Source: Citrobacter rodentium NBRC 105723 = DSM 16636 (lineage in GTDB: Bacteria > Pseudomonadota > Gammaproteobacteria > Enterobacterales > Enterobacteriaceae). From it: a DNA stretch of 64,000 nt. Every line of letters starts with the position of its first letter. Within the stretch, counting starts at the first letter, position 1. Shown one piece after another: positions 42,843-52,263 of the stretch. Below the pieces are notes generated by a model. The model saw nothing but the letters and a program-made list of their open reading frames with translations. It made no database searches and had not been told where the DNA came from. Made by a program: the position numbers and the translations under genes. The DNA lies in NCBI RefSeq assembly GCF_021278985.1, contig NZ_CP082833.1, forward strand, positions 3,534,001-3,598,000. Direction: 5' to 3'.

Positions 42843-43787
42843 ATGTTACATAAAAATACGCTTCTTTTCGCTGCATTATCCGCCGCCCTTTGGGGGGGCG
42901 CAACCCAGGCCGCTAACGCTGCCGTGGTGGCATCGCTCAAACCCGTTGGCTTTATCGCTTCAGCCATCGCCGACGGGGTGACAGAGACGCAGGTTCTCCT
43001 GCCGGACGGGGCCTCCGAGCATGATTATTCTCTGCGTCCATCTGATGTAAAACGCTTACAGGGCGCGGACTTAGTCGTCTGGATCGGGCCGGAAATGGAA
43101 GCGTTTATGGAAAAGCCCGCGAGCAAGATTGCGGATGCCAGGCTGGTCACCATTGCGGAACTGGATGCGGTGAAACCGTTGCTCATAAAAGGCGCTGACG
43201 ATGATGAGGATGAACACGATCACGACCATGCTCACGCGGAAAAAGGTGACGCACATCACCATCACGGTGATTACAACATGCATCTTTGGCTTTCTCCAGA
43301 GATAGCGCGGCTTACAGCGGTTGCAATCCATCAAAAATTAGTGGAACTTATGCCGCAAAGTCGAGCCAAACTTGACGCCAACCTGAAGGATTTTGAGGCA
43401 CACTTAGCCGCAACCGATAAACAGGTCGGTAACGAGCTCGCACCGCTCAAAGGGAAAGGTTATTTCGTTTTTCATGACGCCTACGGCTATTATGAAAAAC
43501 ACTACGGACTCACGTCGTTGGGTCACTTTACCGTAAACCCTGAGATACAACCTGGTGCGCAGCGTTTACATGAAATAAGAACACAGTTGGTTGAGCAAAA
43601 AGCCACTTGCGTTTTTGCTGAGCCACAGTTCAGGCCAGCGGTCGTTGAAGCCGTTGCGAGAGGGACATCCGTTCGAATGGGAACGTTGGATCCCCTCGGG
43701 ACCAATATCAAACTGGGTAAAACGAGCTATTCCGCGTTCTTGAACCAATTAGCGAACCAGTATGCGAGCTGCCTGAAAGGAGATTAA
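42843..43787 (+). CDS. znuA: Zinc ABC transporter periplasmic binding protein ZnuA
   Basis: A 314-residue cluster A-I metal-binding protein. The signal peptide ends at QAANA. Zinc ligands of ZnuA are present: His in GASEHDYSLRP, His in NMHLWLSPE and His in FVFHDAYGY. The flexible acidic, His-rich loop (DDDEDEHDHDHAHAEKGDAH...) at about residues 120-145 is somewhat longer than in E. coli. The ATG at 42843 (MLHKNTLLFAALSA) gives the known N-terminus; an extension to 42789 would run across the Zur box and is rejected. Confidence 0.97.
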   Translation: MLHKNTLLFAALSAALWGGATQAANAAVVASLKPVGFIASAIADGVTETQVLLPDGASEHDYSLRPSDVKRLQGADLVVWIGPEMEAFMEKPASKIADARLVTIAELDAVKPLLIKGADDDEDEHDHDHAHAEKGDAHHHHGDYNMHLWLSPEIARLTAVAIHQKLVELMPQSRAKLDANLKDFEAHLAATDKQVGNELAPLKGKGYFVFHDAYGYYEKHYGLTSLGHFTVNPEIQPGAQRLHEIRTQLVEQKATCVFAEPQFRPAVVEAVARGTSVRMGTLDPLGTNIKLGKTSYSAFLNQLANQYASCLKGD

Positions 43788-43802
43788 TGAGGAAGTGATT
43801 AC

Positions 43803-45125
43803 GTGCAACAGATAGCCCGCTCTGTCGCCCTGGCATTTAATAATCTGCCAAGACCCCATCGCGTTATGCTGGGGTCGCTTACCGTTCTTACCCTGGCCGT
43901 CGCAGTATGGCGGCCTTATGTTTACCACCCTGATTCCGCCCCCATCGTTAAAACCATCGAACTGGAAAAAAGCGAAATTCGTTCTCTGCTCCCCGAGGCC
44001 AGCGAGCCTATCGACCAGGCGGCGCAGGAGGATGAAGCCATTCCTCAGGACGAACTGGACGATAAAATCGCGGGTGAAGCAGGCGTCCATGAATACGTTG
44101 TCTCTACCGGCGATACGCTGAGCAGTATTCTTAATCAGTACGGCATTGATATGAGCGATATCGCCCAGCTCGCCGCTTCGGATAAAGAACTGCGTAACCT
44201 GAAGATTGGTCAACAGCTCTCCTGGACGCTGACTGCGGACGGCGATTTACAGCGTCTGACCTGGGAAATGTCGCGTCGGGAGACGCGGACCTATGACCGC
44301 ACGGCGGCAAACGCTTTTAAAATGACCGCTGAAACGCAGCAGGGTGACTGGGTTAACAGCCTGCTGAAAGGCACGGTCGGCGGCAGCTTTGTCGCCAGCG
44401 CTAAAAATGCCGGGCTGACCAGCGCTGAAATCAGCGCGGTAATCAAAGCGATGCAGTGGCAGATGGACTTCCGTAAGCTGAAAAAAGGTGATGAGTTCGC
44501 GGTGCTGATGTCGCGTGAGATGCTGGACGGTAAGCGCGAGCAGAGCCAGCTGCTTGGCGTGCGCCTGCGCTCCGGAGGCAAGGACTATTATGCGATCCGC
44601 GCCGAAGACGGTAAATTTTACGATCGTAACGGAACCGGGCTGGCGAAAGGCTTCCTGCGTTTCCCGACCGCCAAACAGTTCCGCGTCTCCTCTAACTTCA
44701 ATCCGCGTCGTACTAACCCGGTAACGGGCCGCGTTGCGCCTCACCGTGGCGTTGACTTCGCCATGCCGCAGGGAACGCCGGTACTTTCCGTTGGCGATGG
44801 CGAAGTGGTGGTCGCGAAGCGCAGCGGCGCGGCAGGCTACTATGTGGCGGTGCGTCATGGTCGTACCTATACCACCCGTTATATGCACCTGCGCAAGCTG
44901 CTGGTGAAACCGGGGCAGAAGGTTAAACGCGGCGACCGTATTGCGCTCTCCGGTAATACCGGACGTTCCACAGGTCCGCATCTGCATTATGAAGTATGGA
45001 TTAACCAGCAGGCGGTTAACCCGCTGACGGCGAAACTGCCGCGCACCGAAGGTCTGACCGGTAAGGATCGGGCGGATTATCTGGCGCAGGTTAAGCAGGT
45101 TGTGCCGCAGCTGCGATTTGATTAA
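43803..45125 (+). CDS. mepM: Murein DD-endopeptidase MepM
   Basis: A 440-residue periplasmic, membrane-anchored M23 metallopeptidase that cuts D-Ala-mDAP crosslinks to allow cell-wall growth. The start is GTG at 43803 (QQIARSVALAFNNLP follows). One N-terminal TM helix (about 21-40), an OapA/LysM-like domain (YVVSTGDTLSSILNQYGI, about 97-140) and the M23 domain with HRGVDFAMPQGTPV and GPHLHYEVW (zinc ligands) are visible. It follows znuA by 15 bases and matches E. coli MepM to the last residue. Confidence 0.97.
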   Translation: MQQIARSVALAFNNLPRPHRVMLGSLTVLTLAVAVWRPYVYHPDSAPIVKTIELEKSEIRSLLPEASEPIDQAAQEDEAIPQDELDDKIAGEAGVHEYVVSTGDTLSSILNQYGIDMSDIAQLAASDKELRNLKIGQQLSWTLTADGDLQRLTWEMSRRETRTYDRTAANAFKMTAETQQGDWVNSLLKGTVGGSFVASAKNAGLTSAEISAVIKAMQWQMDFRKLKKGDEFAVLMSREMLDGKREQSQLLGVRLRSGGKDYYAIRAEDGKFYDRNGTGLAKGFLRFPTAKQFRVSSNFNPRRTNPVTGRVAPHRGVDFAMPQGTPVLSVGDGEVVVAKRSGAAGYYVAVRHGRTYTTRYMHLRKLLVKPGQKVKRGDRIALSGNTGRSTGPHLHYEVWINQQAVNPLTAKLPRTEGLTGKDRADYLAQVKQVVPQLRFD

Positions 45126-45139
45126 TAAACCGTCCGGAA

Positions 45140-45172
45140 AAGCCGGTACGCAGTGGCGTGCCGGCTTTTTTG
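45140..45172 (+). terminator. Terminator of znuA-mepM
   Basis: AAGCCGG-T-ACGC pairs with GCGT-G-CCGGCTT, followed by six T, 14 bases after the mepM stop. Confidence 0.9.
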
Positions 45173-45244
45173 TTTTGTACGCGGCTGGGTGCGCCGCTAC
45201 ACTATCAACAGATTTACTTTCGCGTCATCAGGCCCTGGAAGAGC

Positions 45245-46216
45245 ATGGAAACCAAAAAGAATAATATTGAGTACATCCCTGAGTTTGAAAAATCCTTTCG
45301 TCATCCCCGCCACTGGGGCGCCTGGCTGGGCGTCGCGGCGATGGCCGGTATCGCTTTAACGCCAGCCTCTTTTCGCGATCCGCTGCTGGCAAAACTGGGC
45401 CGCTTTGCCGGGCGCATGGGGAAAAGCTCGCGCCGTCGCGCGCTGATAAATTTATCGTTGTGCTTCCCTGAACGCAGCGAAGCCGAACGTGAAGCCATCG
45501 TTGATGAAATGTTCGCTACCGCGCCGCAGGCGATGGCGATGATGGCGGAACTGGCGATGCGCGGACCCGAAAAGATTCAGTCACGCGTCGACTGGCAGGG
45601 GCTGGAGATCGTCGAAGAGATGCGGCGTAATGACGAAAAAGTGATTTTTCTGGTGCCGCACGGCTGGGGCGTGGATATTCCGGCGATGCTGATGGCCTCA
45701 CAGGGGCAGAAAATGGCGGCAATGTTCCATAACCAGGGGAACCCGGTGTTTGATTATGTCTGGAATACCGTGCGCCGCCGGTTTGGCGGACGACTGCACG
45801 CGCGTAACGACGGCATCAAGCCATTTATCCAGTCGGTACGCCAGGGATACTGGGGCTACTATCTGCCCGATCAGGATCACGGCCCGGAGCACAGTGAGTT
45901 CGTCGATTTCTTCGCCACCTATAAAGCGACGCTGCCGGCGATAGGCCGCCTGATGAAAGTCTGCCGCGCCCGCGTCATCCCGCTGTTCCCGGTCTATAAC
46001 GGCAAAACCCACCGCCTAACCATTCTGGTTCGCCCGCCAATGGACGATCTGCTGACCGCCGATGACAATACCATCGCCCGGCGGATGAACGAAGAAGTGG
46101 AGATTTTTGTCGGCCCGCAACCGGAACAATACACCTGGATCCTGAAGCTGCTGAAAACGCGCAAGCCGGGTGAAATTCAGCCGTATAAGCGCAAGGATCT
46201 CTATCCCATCAAATAA
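45245..46216 (+). CDS. lpxM: Lipid A myristoyltransferase LpxM (MsbB)
   Basis: A 323-residue inner-membrane acyltransferase that adds the secondary myristate to Kdo2-lipid A. It has one N-terminal TM segment (WGAWLGVAAMAGIALTP) and the acyltransferase HX4D motif in VPHGWGVDIPAML, with Arg in NTVRRRFGGRLHARNDG. The ATG at 45245 (METKKNNIEYIPEF) matches the E. coli start; upstream extension overlaps the mepM terminator and is rejected. Its own terminator hairpin directly downstream is split by an IS4-family element. Confidence 0.97.
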   Translation: METKKNNIEYIPEFEKSFRHPRHWGAWLGVAAMAGIALTPASFRDPLLAKLGRFAGRMGKSSRRRALINLSLCFPERSEAEREAIVDEMFATAPQAMAMMAELAMRGPEKIQSRVDWQGLEIVEEMRRNDEKVIFLVPHGWGVDIPAMLMASQGQKMAAMFHNQGNPVFDYVWNTVRRRFGGRLHARNDGIKPFIQSVRQGYWGYYLPDQDHGPEHSEFVDFFATYKATLPAIGRLMKVCRARVIPLFPVYNGKTHRLTILVRPPMDDLLTADDNTIARRMNEEVEIFVGPQPEQYTWILKLLKTRKPGEIQPYKRKDLYPIK

Positions 46217-46220
46217 AAAA

Positions 46221-46236
46221 AAGCCTCTCGCAAGAG
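46221..46236 (+). terminator. Left arm of the lpxM terminator, interrupted by the IS element
   Basis: AAGCCTCTCGCAAGAG at 46221-46236 and CTCGCAAGAGAGGCTTTTTT at 47667-47686 are the two halves of one Rho-independent terminator (AAGCCTCT-CGCA-AGAGAGGCTT plus T-run). The IS element duplicated ten bases spanning the loop when it inserted, so neither copy alone forms the full hairpin at its place. Confidence 0.85.
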
Positions 46237-47666
46237 TAATGCCGATCAGTTAAGGATCGGTTGACCGATCCTTAATCTGCGGCACTATAACGGCTTCCAC
46301 AACAGGGAGCCGTTTTCTTATGCCACTTCTCAATGACCTGCTCGATTTCAGCGACCATCCGCTGATGCCGCCCCCTTCTGCACAACTGTTTGCTCAGCAT
46401 CTTCCCGTCGAATGGATACAACACTGCCTGACTCTTTCTGCACATGCGACCGTTCGCCGCCGTCGTTTACCTGGCGACATGGTTATCTGGATGGTCGTGG
46501 CTATGGCCTTCTTCCGTAATGAGTCGATTACCGATGTGGTTCGTCGTCTGAACCTGAGCGCGGATGGTGAAGCGGGGATGAACCTGCTGGCCCGCAGCGC
46601 TGTCACCCAGGCGCGTCAGCGCGTGGGTGCTGCACCGGTGGAATGGCTTTTCCGCCAGACCGCGCAGACATGGGGAACTGAGCGTTACCAGAAAGATGAC
46701 TGGCATGGTCTGCAACTTTTTGCCATCGATGGCGCACAGTTCAGGACACCTGATGAACCTGAGCTGCGTGAACATTATGGCTCTGCCAACACATCCACTG
46801 AGCGGCAAAGCGCATACCCGGTAATGCGTCTGGTGGCTTTAATGAACCTGGGTAGTCACATTCTGCTGGATGCCGCGACCGCGCCTTACCGACGGAGCGA
46901 AACCCTGCTGGCCCACTCAATGCTCGTCACCATTCCGGATAACTCCATTACGCTGTTTGACAAGCTGTTCTACAGCGCAGACCTGTTGCTGTCGCTGAAC
47001 CGGCAGGGTTGTAACCGCCACTGGCTGCTGCCCGCCTGGAAGAATATCGCAGCAGAAACGGAAGAAAGTTACGGTCCCGGAGACCGGCTTCTGAAACTGA
47101 AAGTGTCACCACAGGCAAGGAAAAAGAATCCTTCGCTGCCGGAATACTGGTATGCGCGGGCGGTAACTTATGAACTGAACGGAGTGGAAAAAACGGTCCT
47201 GACGTCACTTCAGGCAGACCGTTATAAGGCCAGAGAGGTGGCAGAGCTTTATCACTCAAGATGGGAAATCGAAGTCGGGTTCAGAAACCTGAAAAGCAGC
47301 CTGCTGAATAACGCTCTGGTACTGAGAAGCCGGAAGGTTGAGTTGCTGGAACAGGAGGTGTGGGGCATGTTGCTGGCTTATAATCTGATACGGCGTGAGG
47401 CAACAAAAGCAACGGAGAAACACAAAAAAGCGGCGTCGGAAATCAGCTTTAAGTTCGCGTTCCAGTTTATCGCCACAGAAATGATAGTGCTGGGAAATAC
47501 GGTGTCACCGGGGACCATCCCGAAACGGCTGGAGCATCTGCGGGGGGCTCTGGAAGCGGTGTTCATAACAAAACGCCCCCGACCATCAAGGCCGAGGGCG
47601 GTTAAGATATCAAAAACCCGTTATCCGGTGAAACGCAATGCCGCACCGCTTAAGTGAACGGCATTA
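46237..47666 (+). mobile_element. Intact IS4-family insertion sequence
   Basis: A 1,430-base element bounded by inverted repeats TAATGCCGATCAGTTAAG (46237-46254) and, on the right, the complement of TAATGCCGTTCACTTAAG (47649-47666), 16 of 18 matching. It is flanked by the direct target duplication CTCGCAAGAG (46227-46236 and 47667-47676). Size and ends are like E. coli IS4. An internal palindrome AAGGATCGGTTGACCGATCC precedes the transposase. Conserved ends, an intact ORF and a perfect duplication suggest recent insertion. Confidence 0.95.
46320..47657 (+). CDS. IS4-family transposase
   Basis: A 445-residue DDE transposase. First catalytic Asp lies in LFAIDGAQFRTPD, second near ITLFDKLFYSADL, and the Glu is in the IS4 signature Y-x2-R-x3-E-x6-K (YHSRWEIEVGFRNLKSSL). 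The N-terminus (MPLLNDLLDFSDHPL) and length are typical of IS4 itself. The coding frame is uninterrupted and occupies nearly the whole element, so it is probably functional. Confidence 0.95.
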   Translation: MPLLNDLLDFSDHPLMPPPSAQLFAQHLPVEWIQHCLTLSAHATVRRRRLPGDMVIWMVVAMAFFRNESITDVVRRLNLSADGEAGMNLLARSAVTQARQRVGAAPVEWLFRQTAQTWGTERYQKDDWHGLQLFAIDGAQFRTPDEPELREHYGSANTSTERQSAYPVMRLVALMNLGSHILLDAATAPYRRSETLLAHSMLVTIPDNSITLFDKLFYSADLLLSLNRQGCNRHWLLPAWKNIAAETEESYGPGDRLLKLKVSPQARKKNPSLPEYWYARAVTYELNGVEKTVLTSLQADRYKAREVAELYHSRWEIEVGFRNLKSSLLNNALVLRSRKVELLEQEVWGMLLAYNLIRREATKATEKHKKAASEISFKFAFQFIATEMIVLGNTVSPGTIPKRLEHLRGALEAVFITKRPRPSRPRAVKISKTRYPVKRNAAPLK

Positions 47667-47733
47667 CTCGCAAGAGAGGCTTTTTTGTTCATCGCCGGAG
47701 GGCAGCGTTGTGATCCGGAAGACGAAAATTATC

Positions 47734-47761
47734 GGCCTGATAAGCGAAGCGCCTTCAGGCC
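47734..47761. repeat. REP element downstream of pykA
   Basis: GGCCTGATAAGCG-AAG-CGCCTTCAGGCC forms a REP hairpin 11 bases beyond the pykA stop. Confidence 0.8.
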
Positions 47762-47772
47762 GTCACCCCCTG

Positions 47773-49215
47773 TTACTCTACGGTCAGAATACGGGTGGTG
47801 TTGGTTGAACCGATGGTGCTCATCACGTCGCCCTGGGTCACAATCACCAGATCGCCGGACACCAGATAGCCCTTGTCGCGCAGCAGATTGACCGCTTCGC
47901 TCGCCGCCACCACGCCGTCAGCCGCGCTGTCGAAGTGAACAGGCGTTACGCCGCGATACAGGGAGGTCAGGTTCAGCGTGCGCTCATGACGGGACATGGC
48001 GAAGATCGGCAGACCGGAACTGATACGCGAGGTCATCAGCGCGGTACGACCGGATTCGGTCATGGTGATAATCGCAGTCACGCCCTTCAGATGGTTTGCC
48101 GCGTACATCGCGGACATCGCAATCGCTTCTTCCACATTATCGAACTGCACGTCCAGACGGTGTTTGGAGACGTTAATACTCGGGATTTTTTCCGCGCCCA
48201 GGCAAACACGCGCCATCGCGGCAACGGTTTCTGCCGGGTACTGACCGGCCGCGGTTTCGGCAGAAAGCATCACCGCATCGGTGCCATCCAGGACGGCGTT
48301 AGCCACGTCCATTACTTCCGCGCGAGTCGGCATTGGGTTGGTGATCATCGACTCCATCATCTGGGTTGCGGTAATCACCGCGCGGTTCAGCTGACGGGCG
48401 CGACGAATCAGCGCCTTCTGAATGCCGACCAGTTCCGGGTCGCCGATCTCAACGCCCAGATCGCCACGGGCGACCATCACTACGTCGGAGGCGAGAATGA
48501 TGTCGTCCATCGCGCTCTGATCGCATACCGCTTCAGCGCGTTCCACTTTGGCGACGATCTTCGCATCGCAGCCCGCGTCGCGCGCCAGGCGACGCGCGTA
48601 GTTCAGATCTTCGCCGCAGCGCGGGAAGGAGACGGCCAGATAATCAACGCCGATCAGCGCGGCGGTGACGATATCCGCTTTATCTTTCTCGGTCAGGGCT
48701 TCAGCAGAAAGACCGCCGCCCAGCTTATTGATACCTTTATTGTTGGAAAGCGGGCCGCCCACGGTCACTTCGGTGAACACTTTCATGCCCTGAACTTCCA
48801 GCACTTTTAGCTGCACGCGACCATCGTCGAGCAGCAGGATATCGCCAGGTACGACGTCCGCCGGCAGGCCTTTGTAATCGATACCCACTTTTTCTTTATC
48901 GCCTTCACCCTTGCCGAGGTTGGCGTCTAAAAGGAATTTATCACCGACGTTGAGGAAAACTTTGCCCTCTTTGAAGGTGGATACGCGAATTTTGGGCCCC
49001 TGCAGGTCACCCAGAATCGCCACATGGCGACCCAGTTTGGCAGCAATTTCCCGAACTTTATCGGCGCGCATTTTATGATCTTCCGCCGAGCCGTGAGAGA
49101 AATTCATACGCACCACGTTGGCGCCAGCGGCGATAATCTTCTCAAGATTGTTATCGCGGTCGGTTGCCGGGCCTAAGGTGGTAACGATTTTGGTTCTGCG
49201 AAGCCTTCTGGACAT
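47773..49215 (-). CDS. pykA: Pyruvate kinase II PykA
   Basis: A 480-residue AMP-activated pyruvate kinase that converts phosphoenolpyruvate and ADP to pyruvate and ATP. Markers are RTKIVTTLGPATDRD, NFSHGSAEDH, the active-site region VMVARGDLGVEIGDPELVGIQK and TATQMMESMITNPMPTRAEV. The ATG at 49215 (MSRRLRRTK) has GGAGTATTAC upstream and is the E. coli start; eight upstream codons are not conserved. hexR, whose product regulates this pathway, is encoded 111 bases upstream on the same strand. Confidence 0.98.
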   Translation of the reverse strand: MSRRLRRTKIVTTLGPATDRDNNLEKIIAAGANVVRMNFSHGSAEDHKMRADKVREIAAKLGRHVAILGDLQGPKIRVSTFKEGKVFLNVGDKFLLDANLGKGEGDKEKVGIDYKGLPADVVPGDILLLDDGRVQLKVLEVQGMKVFTEVTVGGPLSNNKGINKLGGGLSAEALTEKDKADIVTAALIGVDYLAVSFPRCGEDLNYARRLARDAGCDAKIVAKVERAEAVCDQSAMDDIILASDVVMVARGDLGVEIGDPELVGIQKALIRRARQLNRAVITATQMMESMITNPMPTRAEVMDVANAVLDGTDAVMLSAETAAGQYPAETVAAMARVCLGAEKIPSINVSKHRLDVQFDNVEEAIAMSAMYAANHLKGVTAIITMTESGRTALMTSRISSGLPIFAMSRHERTLNLTSLYRGVTPVHFDSAADGVVAASEAVNLLRDKGYLVSGDLVIVTQGDVMSTIGSTNTTRILTVE

Positions 49216-49326
49216 GTAATACTCCGTTGACTGAAACAACTTGGTGTTGCGTGAATATTGATCCGGCCGTTCTGAAAACCTTTACATAGCATAGCGAACA
49301 AAACCGGATGACGAAAAAGGTCAAAC

Positions 49327-50208
49327 TTATCCTTGCTGTGAACGGTTATCGCTCTTGATGAGCAACTCTTTATCAAAACGCGATTCCTTGAGCGCTTCTT
49401 TGACACGCTTCAAGTTATCTCTGAATTTTGCGCCGCGACGCAAAGTAAAACCTGTCGCCAGCACATCTATCACGGTCAATTGCGCAAGTCGAGAAACCAT
49501 GGGCATATAAATGTCGGTATCTTCCGGTACGTCGAGGGTGATGGCGAGGGTGGCTTCGCGGGCGAGCGGCGTCCCCGCTGAGGTCAGGGCGATCACCATC
49601 GCGTCATTTTCCCGGGCCAGCTGCGCCAGCTCCACCAGGCTTTTGGTTCGTCCGGTGTGGGATATCAGCACCACCACGTCATCGTCGCTACAGTTCATAC
49701 AGCTCATCCGTTGCAGTACGATATCGTCGGAGTAAACAACCGGCACGTTAAAGCGGAAAAACTTGTTCATCGCGTCATGCGCGACGGCGGCAGAGGAACC
49801 GAGGCCGAAAAAGGCGATTTTCTTCGCCTGGGTCAGCAGATCCACCGCGCGGTTGACCGCCGTCTTGTCCAGCGACTGGCGAACGTGGTCAAGCGTCGCC
49901 ATCGCGGATTCGAAAATCTTTCCGGTATAGGACTCCACGCTGTCATCTTCATCCACATTGCGATTAACATACGGGGTGCCATTTGCCAGACTTTGCGCGA
50001 GATGCAGTTTAAAATCAGGAAAGCCGCGGGTCTCCATACTGCGACAAAAGCGGTTGACGGTTGGCTCGCTGACGTTGGCTTCCTGGGCAAGCGTGGCGAT
50101 ACTGCAATGGATCGCCCGTTCCGGCGAGGCGAGGATAACGTCCGCGACTTTACGTTCAGATTTGCTTAAATGCTCCAGCTGTGACTGGATTTTTTCCAGC
50201 ATATTCAT
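49327..50208 (-). CDS. hexR: RpiR-family transcriptional regulator HexR
   Basis: A 293-residue repressor/activator of central carbon metabolism that responds to 2-keto-3-deoxy-6-phosphogluconate. The N-terminal RpiR helix-turn-helix (about 1-80, EANVSEPTVNRFCRSMETRG) is followed by a SIS sugar-phosphate domain (FFGLGSSAAVAHDAMNKFF, VVLISHTGRTKSLVELA). It is divergent from zwf, and a HexR operator lies in front of zwf. The C-terminus is about four residues longer than in E. coli. Start ATG at 50208; an ATG two codons later is also possible. Confidence 0.96.
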   Translation of the reverse strand: MNMLEKIQSQLEHLSKSERKVADVILASPERAIHCSIATLAQEANVSEPTVNRFCRSMETRGFPDFKLHLAQSLANGTPYVNRNVDEDDSVESYTGKIFESAMATLDHVRQSLDKTAVNRAVDLLTQAKKIAFFGLGSSAAVAHDAMNKFFRFNVPVVYSDDIVLQRMSCMNCSDDDVVVLISHTGRTKSLVELAQLARENDAMVIALTSAGTPLAREATLAITLDVPEDTDIYMPMVSRLAQLTVIDVLATGFTLRRGAKFRDNLKRVKEALKESRFDKELLIKSDNRSQQG

Positions 50209-50553
50209 GATGTAGACTCAAGGATATGACGATTTCAGTGACGCAAGAAATCGAACGGCAATTTTGACAGATAGTACCCCTGCTGACCGCAGAAAGGGGG
50301 AAAAAGATCACAAGAGTTGTTGTTTTTTTTCATAACATGATCAGCATCTTATTTTGTGCTGACGCGATGCTGGCAAAAAATGACCGCCCGTTCGCGCCGC
50401 CAGACGCCTTATCATCGCCGCAGATCTGCGCAACAGCACGGCAGGTTAAGCGTTTCCGGTTTCCGGATTCACGTAAAAGCAGTACAGTGCACTGTAATAA
50501 AATTACAAGTAATGCCTGGCAACGCACCAGGATAGCTAACTAAGGAGAATGAC
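50209..50553. other. hexR-zwf divergent regulatory region
   Basis: 345 bases between two divergent genes. It contains a HexR operator (50493-50507) overlapping the expected zwf promoter, and a good ribosome-binding site (AAGGAG at 50542) for zwf. I see no further gene. SoxS/MarA control of zwf is known in E. coli, but I cannot place a certain marbox here. Confidence 0.7.
50493..50507. promoter_or_regulatory. HexR operator in front of zwf
   Basis: TGTAATAAAATTACA differs in one base from the predicted proteobacterial HexR consensus TGTAATTAAATTACA. It lies 47 bases upstream of the zwf ATG. Confidence 0.8.
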
Positions 50554-52029
50554 ATGGCGGTAACGCAAACAGCCCAGGCCTGTGACCTGGTCATTTTCGG
50601 CGCGAAAGGCGACCTTGCGCGTCGTAAATTGCTGCCTTCCCTGTATCAGCTGGAAAAAGCCGGTCAGATTAACCCGGAAACCCGCATCATCGGGGTCGGA
50701 CGCGCTGACTGGGATAAAGAAGCCTATACCAAAGTGGTCCGTGAAGCCCTCGAAACCTTCATGAAAGAGAAAATCGATGAAGGCCTGTGGGATACCCTGA
50801 GCGGTCGTCTGGATTTCTGCAATCTGGACGTTAACGACACCGCGGCGTTCACCCGTCTGGGCGATATGCTGGACCAGAAAAACCGCACCACCATTAACTA
50901 CTTTGCCATGCCGCCAAGCACCTTTGGCGCGATTTGCAAAGGGCTTGGCGAAGCGAAACTGAACGCCAGACCGGCGCGGGTGGTGATGGAGAAACCGCTG
51001 GGAACCTCGCTCGCCACCTCGCGTGAAATTAACGATCAGGTTGGCGAATATTTCGAAGAGAGCCAGGTTTACCGTATTGACCACTATCTGGGTAAAGAGA
51101 CGGTGCTGAATCTGCTGGCGCTGCGGTTTGCCAATTCGCTGTTCGTTAACAACTGGGATAACCGCACGATTGATCATGTGGAAATCACCGTAGCGGAAGA
51201 GGTGGGTATTGAAGGGCGCTGGGGCTATTTCGACCAGGCGGGCCAGATGCGCGACATGATTCAGAACCACCTGCTGCAAATCCTGTGCATGATCGCCATG
51301 TCTCCGCCATCCGATCTGAGCGCGGACAGCATCCGCGATGAGAAAGTGAAGGTGCTGAAGTCCCTGCGCCGCATCGATCGCTCTAACGTGCGTGAAAAAA
51401 CGGTTCGCGGTCAGTATACCGCCGGCTTTGCCCAGGGCAAAAAGGTGCCGGGCTATCTGGAGGAAGAGGGCGCCAACAAGAGCAGCAATACCGAAACCTT
51501 CGTGGCGATCCGCGTGGATATCGACAACTGGCGCTGGGCGGGCGTGCCGTTCTACCTGCGTACCGGTAAGCGTTTGCCGACCAAGTGCTCGGAAGTGGTG
51601 GTGTATTTCAAAACCCCGGAGCTGAACCTGTTTAAAGAGTCCTGGCAGGACTTGCCGCAGAACAAACTGACAATCCGTCTGCAGCCGGACGAAGGGGTGG
51701 ATATCCAGGTGCTTAATAAAGTGCCTGGACTGGATCACAAACATAATCTGCAAACCACCAAGCTCGATCTGAGCTACTCGGAAACCTTTAACCAGACGCA
51801 CCTTGCGGATGCCTACGAGCGTTTGCTGCTGGAAACCATGCGCGGTATTCAGGCGCTGTTTGTGCGCCGCGACGAGGTGGAAGAGGCGTGGAAATGGGTT
51901 GACTCCATTACCGAAGCCTGGGCGATGGACAACGATGCTCCGAAGCCTTATCAGGCAGGCACCTGGGGCCCTGTCGCCTCGGTGGCGATGATCACCCGCG
52001 ATGGCCGTTCATGGAACGAGTTTGAGTAA
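50554..52029 (+). CDS. zwf: Glucose-6-phosphate 1-dehydrogenase Zwf
   Basis: A 491-residue NADP-dependent dehydrogenase, first enzyme of the oxidative pentose phosphate and Entner-Doudoroff routes. The coenzyme site is in LVIFGAKGDLARRKLLPSL. The substrate signature is RIDHYLGKETVLNLL, with the catalytic His in NRTIDHVEITVAE. Near identity with E. coli Zwf over its full length. It has its own terminator, so edd-eda downstream is separately controlled. Confidence 0.98.
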   Translation: MAVTQTAQACDLVIFGAKGDLARRKLLPSLYQLEKAGQINPETRIIGVGRADWDKEAYTKVVREALETFMKEKIDEGLWDTLSGRLDFCNLDVNDTAAFTRLGDMLDQKNRTTINYFAMPPSTFGAICKGLGEAKLNARPARVVMEKPLGTSLATSREINDQVGEYFEESQVYRIDHYLGKETVLNLLALRFANSLFVNNWDNRTIDHVEITVAEEVGIEGRWGYFDQAGQMRDMIQNHLLQILCMIAMSPPSDLSADSIRDEKVKVLKSLRRIDRSNVREKTVRGQYTAGFAQGKKVPGYLEEEGANKSSNTETFVAIRVDIDNWRWAGVPFYLRTGKRLPTKCSEVVVYFKTPELNLFKESWQDLPQNKLTIRLQPDEGVDIQVLNKVPGLDHKHNLQTTKLDLSYSETFNQTHLADAYERLLLETMRGIQALFVRRDEVEEAWKWVDSITEAWAMDNDAPKPYQAGTWGPVASVAMITRDGRSWNEFE

Positions 52030-52053
52030 AACGGCGCTGACACTTAAGGCTTA

Positions 52054-52070
52054 TTTTACCGGTAACATGA
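52054..52070. promoter_or_regulatory. Predicted GntR operator upstream of edd
   Basis: TTTTACCGGTAACATGA contains the palindromic core TTACCGGTAA of the GntR site (ATGTTA-N4-TAACAT). The region is conserved with E. coli, where gluconate induces edd-eda through GntR. Confidence 0.6.
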
Positions 52071-52107
52071 TCTAACACAGATTGTAGGATAATTTTTGCA
52101 CTTTCAG

Positions 52108-52140
52108 GCCCCGCGTGGATTCACCCGCGGGGCTTTTTTT
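52108..52140 (+). terminator. Terminator of zwf
   Basis: GCCCCGCG (52108-52115) pairs with CGCGGGGC (52126-52133), followed by seven T. Confidence 0.92.
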
Positions 52141-52263
52141 ATTACACTGCCTGAAACGATTTTGCCCCTGAGCTATCGCATAAAGGCGATTGTCCTGTTT
52201 TTTTACCTGGATAACGTCTGTTGGTAAACGCGCCGCTCTGACAAATAAATTTCAGGAGCTTTT

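Noticed and set aside
43201..43270. His/Asp-rich run in znuA as a repeat expansion
   Set aside because: It is the normal zinc-handling loop of ZnuA; only modest length variation.
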